From NCBI RefSeq assembly GCF_036880965.1, contig NZ_JBAJMV010000004.1, positions 248,001-312,000 of the forward strand: DNA of 64,000 bases, written 5' to 3'. This stretch comes from JAUASW01 sp036880965. GTDB lineage: Bacteria > Pseudomonadota > Gammaproteobacteria > Burkholderiales > Burkholderiaceae_C. The notes below the pieces were generated by a model that worked only from the letters and a program-made list of their open reading frames with translations, had not been told where the DNA came from and did no database searches. Shown piece by piece: positions 8,109 to 15,746 of this stretch. The position numbers were made by a program, and so were the translations under genes. Numbering within the stretch: the stretch's first letter is position 1; the number at the start of each line of letters is the position of its first letter.

Positions 8109-8870
8109 TCACCTCAAGAAGGCGTCCCAGGCCGTTTTGAGTATCAAGGCTCCCACCACCACGATGAACATGCCACGCACGAAACCGGCGCCGCGCGCCA
8201 GTGCCATGCGGGTGCCGATCAGGCTGCCGGCCACATTGGTCACAGCCATCACGGCTGCCACATGCCACCAGACATGGCCCTTCATCCCAAACAGCAGTAG
8301 CGCAGCCGCATTGGTCGCGGTGTTGAGCAGCTTGGCGCTGGCCGAGGCATGCAGGAAATCGAAGCCCAGCAAACGGACGAACAGGAAGACGAAGAAGCTG
8401 CCGGTGCCCGGGCCGAAGAAACCGTCATAGAAGCCGATCAGCAGGCCGATTGCGCTGGCGATGAGCGCCTGCAAGCGGCCGGCGAAACGTGGCTCATGCA
8501 GCCGGCCCAGGTCCTTGCGTGCCAGTGTGTAGGCGAACACGGCCAGCAGGATCAGGGGCAAGGCCTTGCGCAGGCCGTCCGGGTTGATCAGGGTCACGGC
8601 CCAGGCACCGGCAAAGCTGCCGACCAGGGCCGCAGTGGCTGCCGGCAGCAGGGCCGACCAGGGCATCTCGACGCGGCGGGCGTATTGCAGGGTCGCCCAG
8701 CCGGTTCCCCAGATGGCGCCGCCCTTGTTGGTGCCGAACAGCGTGGCCGGCGCCGCTTGCGGGAACACGCCGAACAGTGCGGGCACCAGGATCAGACCGC
8801 CGCCTCCGACCACTGCATCGACAAAGCCGGCCAGCAGGGAGGCGGCAGCGGCCACAGCAAGTTCAATCAT
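8109..8870 (-). CDS. TauE/SafE (TSUP) family membrane exporter
   Basis: A 253-residue integral membrane protein with about seven to eight hydrophobic segments. The first repeat carries the family signature AGFVDAVVGGGGLILVPAL, and the second GFYDGFFGPGTGSFFVF, the two halves typical of the TSUP family, whose members export sulfite, sulfoacetate or related anions. No sulfur-metabolism gene is next to it, so the substrate is not assigned. The start at 8870 gives the standard N-terminus. A minus-strand terminator just upstream (8925-8963) would insulate it from transcription arriving from the right. Confidence 0.9.
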   Translation of the reverse strand: MIELAVAAAASLLAGFVDAVVGGGGLILVPALFGVFPQAAPATLFGTNKGGAIWGTGWATLQYARRVEMPWSALLPAATAALVGSFAGAWAVTLINPDGLRKALPLILLAVFAYTLARKDLGRLHEPRFAGRLQALIASAIGLLIGFYDGFFGPGTGSFFVFLFVRLLGFDFLHASASAKLLNTATNAAALLLFGMKGHVWWHVAAVMAVTNVAGSLIGTRMALARGAGFVRGMFIVVVGALILKTAWDAFLR

Positions 8871-8924
8871 CGGGGCTCAGCTCGGTTCGCAGGACAAAGG
8901 TTGACGAAGAGGGGTCGGCATGCG

Positions 8925-8963
8925 ACGAAAAAGAACGGGCGCCTGGCTTGTGGCCGGCGCCCG
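8925..8963 (-). terminator. Rho-independent terminator reading leftward, no assigned gene
   Basis: An 8-bp perfect stem (CGGGCGCC 8936-8943 with GGCGCCCG 8956-8963, 12-base loop) is followed on the minus strand by TTCTTTTTC. The T-run lies only on that side, so it ends leftward transcription that began between here and 9661, where no gene was recognised. Confidence 0.65.
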
Positions 8964-8967
8964 CGAA

Positions 8968-9018
8968 TTGTGTATGTCAACGAATCAGTTCGTTCGTGTT
9001 GCTCTGCTTGTGTATGTC
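8968..9018. repeat. Direct repeat TTGTGTATGTC, two copies 40 bp apart
   Basis: Identical 11-mers at 8968-8978 and 9008-9018, flanking the small inverted repeat AACGAA-TCAG-TTCGTT. They could be structural parts of an RNA or protein-binding sites. Confidence 0.5.
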
Positions 9019-9354
9019 TCCTCAGCCCCGCCGGCGTCTGCTGCTCGCACAGCCACGCTTCGAGTGGGATGAATGTAGAAGGATGACCCGATGCACGCAC
9101 TTGGGGTTTCACCCGAACGTCACGCACCAAAATGGAATGTTTGCGTGCGCACACATCCTGAAATTACTAGAAAATTCCGGTGACTTGATCTGCCATCAAG
9201 CCGCACCTGAATCACCAACGAAGCCTGCGTTCGCGCAAATCGATGGTCTTCCGGCGTTGGGCAGCTGCATCGAAAGCAACACTTTGTCTGCCGCTCACAA
9301 CAGCAGTCCGAGGCATTCGCGGCGACGATACGAACCTTGCGTCTGGCGCCCCAG

Positions 9355-9374
9355 CCGGCCCCCTGAGGGGCCGG
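9355..9374. repeat. GC-rich palindromic repeat, family member 1
   Basis: CCGGCCCC-CTGA-GGGGCCGG, a perfect 8-bp stem with tetraloop. It shares its CCCC/GGGG core with elements at 28488-28606, 38303-38327 and 56911-56953. Likely a dispersed repetitive element. Confidence 0.6.
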
Positions 9375-9560
9375 TGCAAGTCGCCTGGGAGTTTGTAGCG
9401 TCATGCCGACTGTCACAGACCCACAACATGCGCGCGGCACAGTCGCCGCCGAGCTCGCCCGCAGTTCAGGCGTCGCTTGGCTGCGCGAAAGTACCGGGGC
9501 AACCAGGCGGCAAACAGTCACAAAGGCGTGGATATTTCAAGCCGTACTTTCTCGGGCGTG

Positions 9561-9588
9561 GCGCAAACGTTGAGCAAAACGTTTGCGC
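9561..9588. promoter_or_regulatory. LacI-like inverted repeat upstream of TonB receptor
   Basis: GCGCAAACGTT (9561-9571) and AACGTTTGCGC (9578-9588) are perfect 11-bp arms across six bases. Each arm holds the AAACGTT core of LacI/PurR-family operators. It lies 73 bp before the receptor ATG, close to a TACATT hexamer (9602-9607) that could be a -10. No LacI-family gene is in the window, so the regulator would act from elsewhere. Confidence 0.55.
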
Positions 9589-9661
9589 ACCCCTCGGGTG
9601 CTACATTTTTTTGACGTACGGCGTCCCGGATTCGTTGGCATCTTTTTTGGAGTAAGCACAG

Positions 9662-12600
9662 ATGAGTAACAGAAATTGGACAGGGTTCTCGCTGTCGGCG
9701 CTGGGCGCCGCGGTGGCCATCGTGGCGGCAGCGCCGGCCATGGCACAGAACACGACCGCGGCCATCAACGGCCGCATCACCGCCACTGACGGCAAGGCAG
9801 TGGCAGGCGCCACGGTGACCATCGTTCACCGCGAATCTGGCTCCACCAATACGCTGACCACCGATGCCGAAGGCCGCTATTCCGCCCGTGGCCTGCGCGT
9901 TGGCGGCCCCTACGACATCACGATCACCAAGGGTGCCGACAAGGAAGCCCGCAGCGGCATCTTCCTGGCCCTGGCCGAGAACCTGAGCCTGGACCTGCGC
10001 CTGGGCTCGCAGCAGCTGCAGACGGTGACCATCACCGGCAGTTCGGCCGCCAGCAAGTTCAACAGCGGCACCATGGGCGCCGGCACCAGCATCGGCCGCA
10101 ACGAGCTCGACGCCTACGCCTCGATCAACCGCAATCTGCAGGACTACGCCCGCACCGACCCGCGCCTGTCGCAGACCGACAAGGAACGTGGCGAGATCTC
10201 GGCCGCCGGCCAGAACGTGCGTTACAACTCGGTGACCATCGACGGCGTCACGATCAATGACACCTTCGGCCTCGAGGCCAACAACATGCCGACGGCCAAG
10301 CAGCCGATCTCGATCGATGCGATCCAGTCGGTGCAGGTCAACATCTCGAACTACGACGTGACCCAGAAGGGTTACACCGGCGCCAACATCAACGCCGTCA
10401 CGAAGTCGGGCACGAACGAGCTCAAGGGCAGCGTCTACTACGTCTACCGCAACGACAAGTTGGTCGGCCAGCGCTACAACCGAGCCGCGGGCAACTATTT
10501 CAACTTCCTGCCCTTCAAGGAAGACACCAAGGGCTTCACCCTGGGTGGCCCGATCGTCAAGGACAAGCTGTTCTTCTTCGCCAGCTATGAAGAGCTGAAG
10601 AGCACGCGCGCACAGCCCGAATTCGGCCCCGTGGGCAGCCAGCTGACCACCGTGCCGATCTCGCAGTCCTCGCTGGACTCGCTGAAGAACATCGCCAAGA
10701 CCAAGTACAACATGGACGTCGGCGACTCCATCGGCCCGAGCCCGCTGACCGTCAAGGACTCGCTGGTGAAGCTGGACTGGAACATCAGCGACCAGCACCG
10801 CGCCAACGTCCGCTTCGCTCGCACAGAGCAGGACGAAACCAACTTCGGCTCCTTCAGCGCCTCGGCCATCAACCTGACCTCGTGGTGGTGGAACCAGAAG
10901 AAGAAGATCGACACCGTCATCGGCCAGGTCTTCTCCGACTGGACGCCGAACTTCTCGACCGAAGTCAAGATCTCGAACCGCGACTATCACAGCGAACCGC
11001 AGAACAACAGCAAGCTGCCGGCCATGGCGCTGCAGTTCAGCGGTGCGGTGCCTGCCGGTTCGCCCGCTGGCGCCAGCACCGGCAACCGCTTCGTGAACTT
11101 CGGTACCGAGCTGAGCCGTCACTACAACATCCTGGACACCAAGACCGTGGATGCGTACTTCGGTGCGAACTGGGTCATCGACGACCATGAACTGAAGTTC
11201 GGTGCCGACTACCAGAACAACAAGGTCTTCAACGCCTTCTTCCAGAACACCAACGGCAACTACACCTTCAACTGCAACAACGGCTGGGCCTACAGCACGA
11301 TTCCGGGCATCGCCCCGGGCACCGTGCTGCCGACCTCCGGCGCCAACTCCTGCGCCGGCATGACGTCTGCGCAGGTCGAAGCGGCCGTGCTGGAAAACTT
11401 CTCGCTGGGTCGCCCGATCAACTACCAGGTGCAGACGCCTGTGCCGGGCGGCACGCTGGAAGACGGCATTGCCAAGTGGTCGCTGGCCCAGACCGGCCTG
11501 TTCCTGCAGGACACCTGGTCCGTCAACGACAAGCTGACGATCACGGCCGGCGTGCGCCTTGACCAGCTCTCGACCGGCGACAAGCCTGCCTACAACGCAG
11601 CCGCTGGCGCAGCCTTGGTGGCCGGCAGCGTGGTCGGCACGACAGTGACCCGCAACTCCGGCGGTTTCGGTCTGGACAACTCGGCCACGGTGGATGGCAA
11701 GAGCCTGGTGCAGCCGCGCTTCGGCTTCAACTACCTGCTGAGCTCCAAGAAGGACGACAAGGCCCAAGTGCGCGGCGGCTTCGGCCTGTTCCAGGGTGCC
11801 GCAGCCAACGTCTGGCTGTCCAACCCCTACTCGAACACCGGCCTGGCCACGCGCATCATCGGTTGCGGCATCTCCGGTTTCAGCAGCTGCCCGAACACCG
11901 GCGGCCTGTTCAACCCGGATCCGTCCAAGCAGACGACCTCGTTCACCGGCACCCAGCCGGCGGCCAACGTCGACTTCGTGCAGTCGGGCCTGGGCCAGCC
12001 TTCGGTCTGGAAGCTGAACCTGGCCTATGACGGTCAACTGCCCTTCGGCGGCCTGGAATGGTCGGCTGAATGGCTGTACACCAAGACCGAATCGGGCATC
12101 TACTACAAGCACCTGAACCTGGGCGCTGCCACCAAGATCGGTCCTGACGGCCGCGAGATGTACTTCCGTCCGGAAGGCTACAACCCGGCCTGCTTCACCG
12201 CGACCGGCGGCAACAACACGACCGGCGCCTGCGCAACGCCGTCCGGCCAGACCCGCACGCGTGCCTTGAGCAACCCCTTGTTCAACAACGTGCTGCAAGC
12301 GGTGGAGAGCAACAAGGGCGGCGGCAACTCGATCACGCTGGCAGTCTCGAAGCCGGCCCGCCTGGGCTTTGGCTGGCAGGTGGCCTACACCCGCTCGGCC
12401 GCCACTGAAGTGAGCCCGCTGACCTCCTCGGTCTCGAACTCCAACTTCAATTCCCGCGCCATCTTCAACCCGAACGAAGACAGCACCGGCAATTCGGCAG
12501 CCCTGATCAAGGACCGCGTCAGCGCGGCCGTGAACTGGTCCAAGGCCTTCATCGGCAACTACAAGACCACGGTCGGCCTGTTCTACGAAGGTCGCAAGGG

Positions 12601-13129
12601 CAAGCCTTACAGCTGGACCTATCGCAACGACATGAACGGCGACGGCACCATCAATGACTTGATGTACATCCCGTCGGCCGTCGGTTCGGGCGAAGTCGAG
12701 TTCCTGGGCGACACCGCAACCAACAAGGCCAACGAAACCAACTTCTGGAACATCGTCAATTCCTACAAGGAACTGCGCGACTCCAAGGGCGGTGTCGTGA
12801 AGCGCTTCGGCAGCCTGTCGCCTTGGGTCAACAGCTTCGACCTGCGCATCAGCCAGCAGATCCCGGGCTTCTCCGACAAGCACAAGGGCACGTTCTCGTT
12901 CGACATCCTGAACGTGGGCAACCTGATCAACCCGCGTTGGGGCCGCATCAACGAAGTCGGCTTCGCCTCGGCAGGTGGCAACAAGCGTACGTTCGTGAAC
13001 TACGTCGGCCTGAACGCCGCCGGCAAGTACATCTACCAGGTGAACACGAACATCGACGACCTGACGCTGAAGCAAGTCAAGGGCGAATCGCAGTGGGCCG
13101 TGCAGGCCACCGCTCGCTACGAGTTCTAA
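9662..13129 (+). CDS. Oar-like TonB-dependent receptor with N-terminal carboxypeptidase-regulatory-like domain
   Basis: A 1155-residue outer-membrane protein. Residues 1-28 are a signal peptide (ending AAAPAMA). Residues 30-110 form a carboxypeptidase-regulatory-like beta-sandwich (INGRITATDGKAVAGATVT..., DAEGRYSARGLRVGG). A TonB-type plug follows (VRYNSVTIDGVTIND, IDAIQSVQVN, GANINAVTKSGTN), then a long beta-barrel ending in phenylalanine (TARYEF). This layout matches the Oar/OmpA-related receptors of Proteobacteria, which import large substrates or act in surface functions. GGAG sits about ten bases before the ATG. It appears monocistronic: a LacI-like inverted repeat precedes it and a strong terminator follows. 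The substrate is unknown. Codon use is strongly biased to C-ending codons, consistent with high expression. Confidence 0.9.
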   Translation: MSNRNWTGFSLSALGAAVAIVAAAPAMAQNTTAAINGRITATDGKAVAGATVTIVHRESGSTNTLTTDAEGRYSARGLRVGGPYDITITKGADKEARSGIFLALAENLSLDLRLGSQQLQTVTITGSSAASKFNSGTMGAGTSIGRNELDAYASINRNLQDYARTDPRLSQTDKERGEISAAGQNVRYNSVTIDGVTINDTFGLEANNMPTAKQPISIDAIQSVQVNISNYDVTQKGYTGANINAVTKSGTNELKGSVYYVYRNDKLVGQRYNRAAGNYFNFLPFKEDTKGFTLGGPIVKDKLFFFASYEELKSTRAQPEFGPVGSQLTTVPISQSSLDSLKNIAKTKYNMDVGDSIGPSPLTVKDSLVKLDWNISDQHRANVRFARTEQDETNFGSFSASAINLTSWWWNQKKKIDTVIGQVFSDWTPNFSTEVKISNRDYHSEPQNNSKLPAMALQFSGAVPAGSPAGASTGNRFVNFGTELSRHYNILDTKTVDAYFGANWVIDDHELKFGADYQNNKVFNAFFQNTNGNYTFNCNNGWAYSTIPGIAPGTVLPTSGANSCAGMTSAQVEAAVLENFSLGRPINYQVQTPVPGGTLEDGIAKWSLAQTGLFLQDTWSVNDKLTITAGVRLDQLSTGDKPAYNAAAGAALVAGSVVGTTVTRNSGGFGLDNSATVDGKSLVQPRFGFNYLLSSKKDDKAQVRGGFGLFQGAAANVWLSNPYSNTGLATRIIGCGISGFSSCPNTGGLFNPDPSKQTTSFTGTQPAANVDFVQSGLGQPSVWKLNLAYDGQLPFGGLEWSAEWLYTKTESGIYYKHLNLGAATKIGPDGREMYFRPEGYNPACFTATGGNNTTGACATPSGQTRTRALSNPLFNNVLQAVESNKGGGNSITLAVSKPARLGFGWQVAYTRSAATEVSPLTSSVSNSNFNSRAIFNPNEDSTGNSAALIKDRVSAAVNWSKAFIGNYKTTVGLFYEGRKGKPYSWTYRNDMNGDGTINDLMYIPSAVGSGEVEFLGDTATNKANETNFWNIVNSYKELRDSKGGVVKRFGSLSPWVNSFDLRISQQIPGFSDKHKGTFSFDILNVGNLINPRWGRINEVGFASAGGNKRTFVNYVGLNAAGKYIYQVNTNIDDLTLKQVKGESQWAVQATARYEF

Positions 13130-13167
13130 GCAAGAAGCCTCGCGGCCCGCTTACGCCGGCCACGAAC

Positions 13168-13200
13168 AAGCCCCGCCTCGCAAGAGCCGGGGCTTTTTTT
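13168..13200 (+). terminator. Rho-independent terminator after the TonB receptor
   Basis: AAGCCCCG (13168-13175) pairs with CGGGGCTT (13188-13195) and is followed by an unbroken T-run to 13200. A strong intrinsic terminator 39 bp after the receptor stop; it separates the receptor from the sigma-factor operon. Confidence 0.9.
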
Positions 13201-13220
13201 CGCCTTTTTGAGAATCGGCG

Positions 13221-13252
13221 GGAACTTTTTGGCCAGCCCGGCGCAATAGAGT
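13221..13252 (+). promoter_or_regulatory. Candidate ECF-type promoter of the sigma-factor operon
   Basis: GGAACTTTTT begins at 13221, the -35 pattern of many ECF sigma factors, with CGCAATAGAGTC about 16 bases later in place of the usual CGTC -10. Its place right before the sigma gene fits autoregulation. The -10 match is imperfect. Confidence 0.45.
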
Positions 13253-13279
13253 CAGCACACGTCGCATGACCCGCCACCC

Positions 13280-13864
13280 ATGATGCCCTTTGTCAGCCCG
13301 GCCGCCGCCAGCGAAGCCAGCCTCGAAACCGTCGCCCTGCTGCGCCGGCTCGGCAAGGGCGAGCCTGAAGCGCTGGACCAGATCTACCGGCGCGAGTCGG
13401 CCTCGGTCTATCGCTACGCGCTGGCGCTCAGCGGCAACCCGGCCTGGGCGGCGGACGCAATGCAGGACGCCTTTGTCAGCCTGGCAGCCCGGCCGGCCGG
13501 CTTCGACCCGCTGCGAGGCACGCTGGGTGCCTACCTGGCCGGCATTGCCCGCCATGCCTTGATGCAGCGCTGGCGCGAGCCTGGCGCACCCGACACAGAG
13601 AACGAGGCGGCCAGCGACGAAGCCCAGCCCTCGCCCGAAGACCTGCTGGTACGCGCGCAGGACCAGGCGCAGGTCTGGGCCGCGATCCGCCGCCTGCCCT
13701 GGCCGCAGCGCGAAGCCCTGGTGCTGGTGGACCTGCAGCAGCGGCCCTATGCCGAGGCGGCCGCTATCGCCGCCGTGGAGATCAATACCTTGCGCACCCG
13801 CCTTCACCGGGCGCGCCTTCGGTTGGCGCAAGACCTGAATGCCGGCCGTGGAGAACAGCGATGA
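13280..13864 (+). CDS. ECF-type RNA polymerase sigma factor
   Basis: A 194-residue sigma-70 family factor of the extracytoplasmic function type. Region 2 covers about residues 20-95 (LGKGEPEALDQIYRRES..., AADAMQDAFVSLAAR) and region 4 about 130-185 (LPWPQREALVLVDLQQ, then NTLRTRLHRARLRLAQ, the recognition helix). Regions 1.1 and 3 are absent. Its stop overlaps the next ATG (ATGA, 13861-13864); that gene encodes a single-pass membrane protein, so the pair is a sigma/anti-sigma module. A GGAACTT element upstream suggests it drives its own expression. ATG is doubled (13280, 13283); the first is used here. The stimulus is unknown. Confidence 0.9.
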   Translation: MMPFVSPAAASEASLETVALLRRLGKGEPEALDQIYRRESASVYRYALALSGNPAWAADAMQDAFVSLAARPAGFDPLRGTLGAYLAGIARHALMQRWREPGAPDTENEAASDEAQPSPEDLLVRAQDQAQVWAAIRRLPWPQREALVLVDLQQRPYAEAAAIAAVEINTLRTRLHRARLRLAQDLNAGRGEQR

Positions 13865-14415
13865 ACAGCAGTACCAACCTCCATACTCCGCAAAGCCTGC
13901 GCCCCCTGTCGGCCTGGCTCGAAGATTGCGCCGGCGAACTGAACGAGCAAGGGCCAGACGCCCAGCGCGAAGCCGCGGCTCGCCATGCCATGCAGCTGTC
14001 GCTGCAATGCCGGCCCAAGGACAAGGCACCCAGCACCGCCGCCTCCTGGTGGAAGCGCCTCGGCGCCGCCGGCCCGCGTGCCAGCTGGGCAGCGCCGCTG
14101 GCCTGGTCGGGCGCCGGCGTCTGCGCGCTTGTGCTGGTGGCCGCCAGTGCGCTGCTGCTGCTGGAGCCGCCAGCCGATCCGGCCCAGCAAAGCTATGCCA
14201 GCGAATTTGTGCCCCTGGTGCCCGCAGATCGCTGGGCCAGCTACCTGCGTGAGACCGGCCAGGCCAAGGCCTGGCTGGTCACCACCGACATGCCGCGCGA
14301 CCGCCTCGCGCTGATGGGCCTGCCCTACGACCCCGGCCAGGCCGGCGAACGGGTGAAGGCCGAACTCCTGATGCACCAATCCGGCGATGTACTGGCGGTG
14401 CGCTTTGTCCGCTGA
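13861..14415 (+). CDS. Membrane anti-sigma factor (inferred)
   Basis: A 184-residue protein with one membrane helix (about residues 76-101, GAGVCALVLVAASALLLLEPP). The cytoplasmic N-terminal part (LSAWLEDCAGELNEQG...) would hold the sigma factor; the periplasmic C-terminal part (ADRWASYLRETGQAKAWLV..., MPRDRLALMGLPY) would sense the signal. No conserved zinc-binding HxxxCxxC motif is seen, so it is not of the ZAS type. The assignment rests on topology and the 4-bp overlap with the ECF sigma gene, not on a recognised anti-sigma domain. The downstream exported protein follows after 52 bp. Confidence 0.72.
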   Translation: MNSSTNLHTPQSLRPLSAWLEDCAGELNEQGPDAQREAAARHAMQLSLQCRPKDKAPSTAASWWKRLGAAGPRASWAAPLAWSGAGVCALVLVAASALLLLEPPADPAQQSYASEFVPLVPADRWASYLRETGQAKAWLVTTDMPRDRLALMGLPYDPGQAGERVKAELLMHQSGDVLAVRFVR

Positions 14416-14467
14416 TCGCTTCTTCTTTTCTTCGCTCAACCAATTCGTCCAACGAGGCAAGACCATC

Positions 14468-15649
14468 ATGAAACTGCATCAAATCTCGGCCGCCTGCGGC
14501 CTGGTCCTGAGCCTGAGCGCCGGCGCCGCCATCGCTCAATCCGATGCCGCCGACGAGGCTCGCGCGGCCAGCGAGTCGGACCGCGCTCGCCAGGCGCAAC
14601 AGCGCGCCAACGAAGCCGTCGCCCGGGCCCAGGGCGCAGAAGCGCGCGCTCATGCAGCCGCGCAGGCCGGCGAGCATGCCCGCTTCATGGCGCAGGACAT
14701 GGCATTCGCCGCCCACGAGCTGGGCCAGGAGCGCGTGGTCAAGGGAGCGCCCTACTGCGCGGACGCCATCCACGAAACCATCCAGCCGCTGGCCGATGGC
14801 AACCGCATCTATCGCAAGCAGGTGAGCCGCCTGTGCCGCGACAGCGAAGGTCGCACCCGCCAGGAAGTCGAGCGCAACGGCAAGCGCAGCATCTTCCTGA
14901 ACGACCCCGTCGCCAAGGAGCACTGGGCGCTCGACCCTGACAGCAAGACCGCGCGCAACCTGCGCATCGCCATCAATACCAACTTCAATTTCAGCTTCGG
15001 CGACGGTGCCAGCTGGAGCGGCCTGGGCGAGAAGTTCGGCAAGGAAATGCGTGAGTACCGCCGAATCGTCAGCGAGGGCGGCACGCCGCGTGCGCCACAA
15101 GCCGCACCACCGGCTCCCCCGGCTCCGCCGGCCCCGGCCCTGATCAAGGAAACCGAGAGCACCGACGAGAAGGGCCGTGTGCGCCGCGATGTGGAGGTCC
15201 GAGTCATACGCGTGGGCGACGGCGACAAGGTGGTCACCGCCGTCGCGCCGATGGCACCCCTGCCGCCGATGCCCCCAATGACTGCCATGCCGGCCGTCCC
15301 GGCCAACGTGCAATTGCGTGCCCTGACGCTGGCACCTCGCGGCCCCGGTGTGCTGACCTCGCTGGGCGGCAAGGAGATCGAAGGCGTCAAGGTCAACGGC
15401 GAACGCACGACCTGGACTGTTGAAGCTGGCAAGCAGGGCAACGAGAAGCCCATGGTCACGACCCGCGAGGTCTGGACCTCGCCCGACCTGATGCTCACCG
15501 TCAGCTCGCGGGACTTCGACCCGCGCACCGGCGAAGTGAGCTACAAGCTCAGCAACATCAAGCGCGGCGAGCCCGATGCCAGCCTGTTCAAGGTGCCGGC
15601 CGACTACGAGAAGCCCCGCGCCACGCCCAAGCCTGCATCGAAGGGCTAA
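14468..15649 (+). CDS. Exported coiled-coil protein of the sigma-factor operon
   Basis: A 393-residue secreted or periplasmic protein. Signal peptide 1-23 (SLSAGAAIA). Residues 24-75 are an Ala/Arg/Glu-rich helix, probably a coiled coil. About residues 95-160 hold a recognisable but unnamed module: YCADAIHETIQPLADGNRIY, CRDSEGRTRQEVERNG and IFLNDPVAKEHWALDP, a pattern (LADGNRI...RDSEGRTRxE...DPVA...LDP) also seen in exported proteins of other phyla. A Pro/Ala linker (APPAPPAPPAPA) and a second conserved C-terminal region with the same kind of motif (LGGKEIEGVKVNGERTTWTV, LTVSSRDFDPRTGEV) follow. It lies 52 bp behind the anti-sigma gene, so it is a likely member of that regulon. Function unknown; envelope stress is a guess. 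The start at 14468 begins the signal peptide. Confidence 0.75.
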   Translation: MKLHQISAACGLVLSLSAGAAIAQSDAADEARAASESDRARQAQQRANEAVARAQGAEARAHAAAQAGEHARFMAQDMAFAAHELGQERVVKGAPYCADAIHETIQPLADGNRIYRKQVSRLCRDSEGRTRQEVERNGKRSIFLNDPVAKEHWALDPDSKTARNLRIAINTNFNFSFGDGASWSGLGEKFGKEMREYRRIVSEGGTPRAPQAAPPAPPAPPAPALIKETESTDEKGRVRRDVEVRVIRVGDGDKVVTAVAPMAPLPPMPPMTAMPAVPANVQLRALTLAPRGPGVLTSLGGKEIEGVKVNGERTTWTVEAGKQGNEKPMVTTREVWTSPDLMLTVSSRDFDPRTGEVSYKLSNIKRGEPDASLFKVPADYEKPRATPKPASKG

Positions 15650-15692
15650 TAAGGCCTGATCGGCCGCCATTCGACGGGGGCCTCAGCAGGCA

Positions 15693-15725
15693 GTTCTCAA
15701 GCCCCTCGTCAGGTGGCTTGAGAAC
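15693..15725. terminator. Hairpin between convergent genes
   Basis: GTTCTCAAGCC (15693-15703) pairs perfectly with GGCTTGAGAAC (15715-15725), an 11-bp stem with an 11-base loop, between the convergent exported-protein and serine-hydrolase genes. No T-run on either side, so termination efficiency is uncertain. Confidence 0.5.
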
Positions 15726-15746
15726 CTCGCCAACACCCAGCTTGCC

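Larger units (their letters stand above)
8871..9661. other. Long non-coding stretch
   Basis: About 790 bp without a convincing gene. Open frames here have codon use and composition unlike the neighbours and no recognisable protein. It holds a minus-strand terminator hairpin, two direct TTGTGTATGTC repeats, small inverted repeats (AACGAA/TTCGTT at 8979-8994; CTTGAT/ATCAAG at 9184-9200), one member of the GC-rich palindrome family and a LacI-like operator before the TonB receptor. The terminator suggests an undetected minus-strand transcript. Confidence 0.6.

Noticed and set aside
8867..9154. A 95-residue minus-strand open frame ending near the terminator
   Set aside because: Runs through the terminator hairpin and lacks any protein signature.
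8777..9655. A 292-residue plus-strand open frame spanning the non-coding stretch
   Set aside because: Composition (many Cys, Ser, His, Pro) unlike neighbours, no ribosome site, overlaps the exporter start, and includes the repeat and operator sequences.
9518..13075. A 1185-residue minus-strand open frame opposite the TonB receptor
   Set aside because: The receptor frame has signal peptide, plug and barrel features; the reverse frame is low-complexity and has none.
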